Origin: Acidilobaceae archaeon
GTDB taxonomy: Archaea > Thermoproteota > Thermoprotei_A > Sulfolobales > Acidilobaceae
Direction: 5' to 3'
DNA: 64,000 bases
Assembly: GCA_026413755.1 (NCBI GenBank)
Contig: JAOAKH010000003.1
Span: forward strand, 34,416 to 98,415
The position numbers and the translations under genes were made by a program. Position 1 is the stretch's first letter. Every line of letters starts with the position of its first letter. Below, piece after piece: positions 61,594 through 64,000 of this stretch. The notes beneath the pieces were generated by a model. That model searched no databases and had not been told where the DNA came from. It saw only the letters and a program-made list of their open reading frames with translations.

Positions 61594-62351
61594 GAGGACT
61601 CCTCCTGCTCCCCTTCCTTACCTTCCTTGGCATCTTCTTCTACTTGCCCTTCACCCTCTTGGTCTACTATAGTTTCACGGATAGGGAGGGCAGGTTCACC
61701 TTTGAGAATTACATCGAGATCTTCCGCAACCCCTCGTACCTAGATACGGTAGCATACAGCCTCCTGGTCTCACTCCTTGTCATAGCCCTCACGCTTGTTG
61801 CGGCCCTTCCTGCCGCAGTCTACGTGGCGGTCTTCGCAAACAGCTGGGAGAGAGCGGTCCTGCTGGTGGCTTTCATCACTCCCTTCTGGATAGACTTCCT
61901 CATAAGGGCCTGGGCAATGAAGAACATACTATATTTCTTTGACATCAGGGAGGGCTTCCTTGCCATGATCCTAGGACTGGTCTACGATTTCCTGCCCTAC
62001 ATGTTCCTCCCCATATACCTTGCGCTCTCCAGGGCGCCTGAGAACATGATAAGCGCCGCCAGGGTGCTGGGCGCGGGGTGGTGGACTGTAATCTCCCAGG
62101 TGCTGCTACCATATGCTCTCCCAGGCATTTTCGCGGGAGCAGTCCTCGTGGGCCTCCTCAGCTTTGCGGAGTTCGTCATTCCCTCCCTCCTGGGGGGCAC
62201 GAGTGGCTTCACCGTAGGAGCCCTCGTGTACACCCTCATCCTGAAGGGGGATCAGTGGGGAGTTGGCTCTGCGCTCTCTGTGCTTGTCACTCTGCTGACC
62301 TTGGCTGCGGTGATACTTCTAGGTAGACAGATAAAGGGCGGTGGGGCTTGA
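61590..62351 (+). CDS. potB: ABC transporter permease (PotB-like)
   Basis: A 253-residue permease with about six transmembrane helices, the first at 'LLLLPFLTFLGIFFYLPFTLLVYYSF'. The coupling loop is 'ENMISAARVLGAGWWTVISQVLLPYALPGIFAGAVLVGLLSFAEFVIP'. The GTG at 61590 overlaps the potA stop (GTGA). The longer frame from 61551 is not needed. Its stop overlaps the potC TTG start. Confidence 0.9.
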   Translation: MRGLLLLPFLTFLGIFFYLPFTLLVYYSFTDREGRFTFENYIEIFRNPSYLDTVAYSLLVSLLVIALTLVAALPAAVYVAVFANSWERAVLLVAFITPFWIDFLIRAWAMKNILYFFDIREGFLAMILGLVYDFLPYMFLPIYLALSRAPENMISAARVLGAGWWTVISQVLLPYALPGIFAGAVLVGLLSFAEFVIPSLLGGTSGFTVGALVYTLILKGDQWGVGSALSVLVTLLTLAAVILLGRQIKGGGA

Positions 62352-63124
62352 GGGGCCTGCTGAGGGCATATACCTTCGTTCTCATGGCCCTCCTATACCT
62401 ACCAGTGGCTTTTATGATAGTTAACAGCTTCAACGAGGACCCCTTCATGGAGGGCTTCCGAGGCCCCTCCCTGCGCTGGTTCGAGCTTGCCTTGAGGGAC
62501 GTGCAGGCAGCGGTGGGCTACTTTAACAGCTTTACCGTAGCGCTTGCAAGCGGCCTCCTCAGCGTCTCTCTGGCGTTTTTGGCGGCGTACGCGGTAGGCA
62601 ACAGGAGGGTAACCCTCTTTGACGCGCTGGCATACCCGCCTATAGTGATACCCGAGATAGCCGAGGCCGTGGCCCTTTTCATGATGTTTCATACCGTTGG
62701 GGCGGAGATGGGGTGGCTTACAGTTATGATAGGCCACACGGCGTTTAACGTGGCGTTTGCGTACGTGACGCTTAGGGCTACGGGCGTCAGGTTCGAGAAC
62801 CTCGAGAACGCCGCGAGGACCCTCGGCGCCGGTGGGCTGAGGACCTTTAAGGACGTAGTGCTCCCCCTCGCCTTTCCGGGCGTGGTGGTAGCCATAGCTA
62901 TAACTTTCCTGCTGAGCTTCACCAACTTCATTAAGACGCTCTTTACCACAGGTCCCGGCTTCTACACGCTCCCGCTCCTCATATGGAACAGGGCCAAGAG
63001 GCCAGGAGTGGAGGAGTTCACATACCCCAACGCCCTGAACGCCCTCTTTGTCCCTCTTGTCCTCATATCCCTCTCTATAGCCATAGCGTATACCGTCTAC
63101 GTAATGAGCAAAAGAAAGGAGTAA
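62348..63124 (+). CDS. potC: ABC transporter permease (PotC-like)
   Basis: A 258-residue permease with about six helices, beginning 'AYTFVLMALLYLPVAFMIVNSFNEDPFMEGF', with coupling loop 'NLENAARTLGAGGLRTFKDVVLPLAFPGVVVAIAITFLLSFTNF'. The TTG start overlaps the potB stop (TTGA). It completes a potDABC operon for uptake of a polyamine-like or other small ligand; energy comes from PotA. The next feature is tRNA-Tyr on the other strand. Confidence 0.9.
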   Translation: MRGLLRAYTFVLMALLYLPVAFMIVNSFNEDPFMEGFRGPSLRWFELALRDVQAAVGYFNSFTVALASGLLSVSLAFLAAYAVGNRRVTLFDALAYPPIVIPEIAEAVALFMMFHTVGAEMGWLTVMIGHTAFNVAFAYVTLRATGVRFENLENAARTLGAGGLRTFKDVVLPLAFPGVVVAIAITFLLSFTNFIKTLFTTGPGFYTLPLLIWNRAKRPGVEEFTYPNALNALFVPLVLISLSIAIAYTVYVMSKRKE

Positions 63125-63125
63125 G

Positions 63126-63237
63126 TCCCGCCGGGGGGATTCGAACCCCCGACCCCCCGGTGGCTGCGGGGGGTTGCCGATGGGTCAGACAGCCCGTCCC
63201 ACTACAGCCGGGCGCTCTACCGCTGAGCTACGGCGGG
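63126..63237 (-). tRNA. tRNA-Tyr (GTA) with 40-nt intron
   Basis: Minus strand: acceptor CCCGCCG/CGGCGGG, D arm GCTC-AGCGGTA-GAGC, anticodon stem CCCGG/CCGGG and T arm GGGGG-TTCGAAT-CCCCC, discriminator A. The loop reads CTGTAG then a 40-nt insertion (63162-63201) then A, giving anticodon GTA after removal at the canonical 37/38 position. CCA is not encoded. Confidence 0.9.
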
Positions 63238-63265
63238 CCCAAGTGTTGAAGCGTTGTGGGGGCTA

Positions 63266-64000
63266 TTAGCCTTTTTCTCCCAGCAGCCCGTCTAGCTCAA
63301 CTACCAGCGCGGAGTAGGTTATCACGAGCTTCCTCAGCTCCTCTATTGGCACGAACTCGTTTGGACCGTGGATATTGCGAGCATAAGGCCCGTAAGCTAA
63401 GGCCTTACTGCCTTTAATGGTGTAGTACCACATGTCCAGCCCCCCGGCGGAGACCTTTGGTTCTCCAAGCTGTACGCCCGCATATGCGGCAGCTCTCTTG
63501 AGAGCCTCATAGAGCTCGCCGGGCTCGTTTATGGCGGGCTCCATTACGTGCTCCGCGCGGAGCTCGTAATCTATGCCCAGCTGCTGCGACGCCCAGCTGG
63601 CTACTGCCCTGAGCTCCTCAAAGGCAGCCTTGGAGTTCTCCTCTGGTATAAGCCTCCTGTCTATCGTGAAGTAGAACTCGCCGGGCACTTGGTTAGTCTT
63701 GCCGCCCCCTGGCACCCCTGCCTCGCCCCCTATCATAGCAGTGGGCATGGAGGCCTCTGGTGGCTCTATCCTGTATTTAGAGCGGCGGGAGGAGTAGAGA
63801 GAGCTCATGAGTCTATGTAGCTCTAGCGCTAGCTGAGCCCCAAGGAGGAACGCATTCTTACCCGTCCATGGCATGCTGCCGTGAGCGCTCAGCCCCTTGA
63901 CGACGACTTTAGCCCAGAGGACCCCCCTATGACCTTGCCAGGGGCTCTCCAGACCGCTCGGCTCTGGTAGCATCACATACTCCGGCACCCTCTCTAGGTG
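63266..64000 (-). CDS. M20-family metallopeptidase, cut by window end
   Basis: The C-terminal 245 residues of a DapE/ArgE/carboxypeptidase-type M20 peptidase. 'GLSAHGSMPWTGKNAFLLGAQLALEL' is the start of the dimerisation domain with its conserved His. 'TNQVPGEFYFTIDRRLIPEE' is the strand with the RR/LP signature, and 'GPYARNIHGPNEFVPIEELRKLV' supplies the final metal His. The N-terminal catalytic half with the first metal ligands lies beyond base 64000; the frame is open to the edge. The substrate is unknown. Confidence 0.82.
   Translation of the reverse strand, partial: HLERVPEYVMLPEPSGLESPWQGHRGVLWAKVVVKGLSAHGSMPWTGKNAFLLGAQLALELHRLMSSLYSSRRSKYRIEPPEASMPTAMIGGEAGVPGGGKTNQVPGEFYFTIDRRLIPEENSKAAFEELRAVASWASQQLGIDYELRAEHVMEPAINEPGELYEALKRAAAYAGVQLGEPKVSAGGLDMWYYTIKGSKALAYGPYARNIHGPNEFVPIEELRKLVITYSALVVELDGLLGEKG

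Overview
The window looks like a chromosomal segment of a hyperthermophilic crenarchaeon (Thermoproteota), most like Desulfurococcales or their neighbours. I cannot name a genus from sequence alone. The reasons are: archaeal information-processing genes throughout; an unsplit RNA polymerase B with a split A'/A''; a crenarchaeal-type single-OB-fold SSB; a short XPF nuclease without a helicase domain; an archaeal TIP49; GC-rich tRNAs, two of them with introns after position 37; TATA boxes about 25-27 bp before likely transcript starts; and many GTG/TTG starts with 4-bp stop/start overlaps.

Layout. 0-4 kb: a PhoU/TrkA-C protein, the DNA-repair protein NreA and two winged-helix regulators, with a 16-bp palindrome on either side of the first. 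4.1-10.5 kb: two tandem secreted subtilisin-like proteases, each carried on a 300-400 residue coiled-coil stalk with a C-terminal membrane anchor. 10.6-18.7 kb: TrmY, ribosomal L2, S7, EF-1alpha, S10, a metallo-beta-lactamase-fold protein, phosphoglycerate kinase, type II GAPDH and an aminotransferase. 18.7-21.1 kb: an HTH regulator with a three-copy upstream repeat, tRNA-Thr, a CoxG-like protein and TIP49. 21.2-30.1 kb: the RNA polymerase operon (H-B-A'-A'') with L30e, NusA and S12. 30.1-39.2 kb: a BFN/DUF151 protein, a thermosome subunit, a glycosyltransferase and a complete phosphate uptake locus (PstSCAB, PhoU, AbrB-PhoU). 39.2-46.4 kb: D-aminoacyl-tRNA deacylase, Nudix hydrolase, CinA-like protein, superoxide dismutase, SSB, an MFS transporter and several unknown proteins. 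46.4-50.7 kb: initiator tRNA, cofactor-independent phosphoglycerate mutase, acyl-CoA dehydrogenase, a JAMM metalloprotease, an HD hydrolase and NfeD. 50.7-59.3 kb: S28e, L24e, NDK, aIF5B, S6e, aIF2-gamma, a PIN protein, Rpo7, Spt4, a DHH phosphoesterase, XPF, Pcc1, prefoldin beta and an RNase P RNA recognised from its helices. 59.4-63.1 kb: a PotDABC-type ABC importer. The window ends in tRNA-Tyr and a truncated M20 peptidase.

Most of the window is core machinery. The parts that stand out are the twin stalked proteases next to two winged-helix regulators with shared palindromes, the iterated operator-like repeat at 19.2 kb, and three genes (S7, MFS transporter, PotA) whose conserved N-termini extend upstream of any ATG/GTG/TTG codon. 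Those three imply near-cognate start codons or local indels. Function calls come from motif recognition by eye, without database searches.
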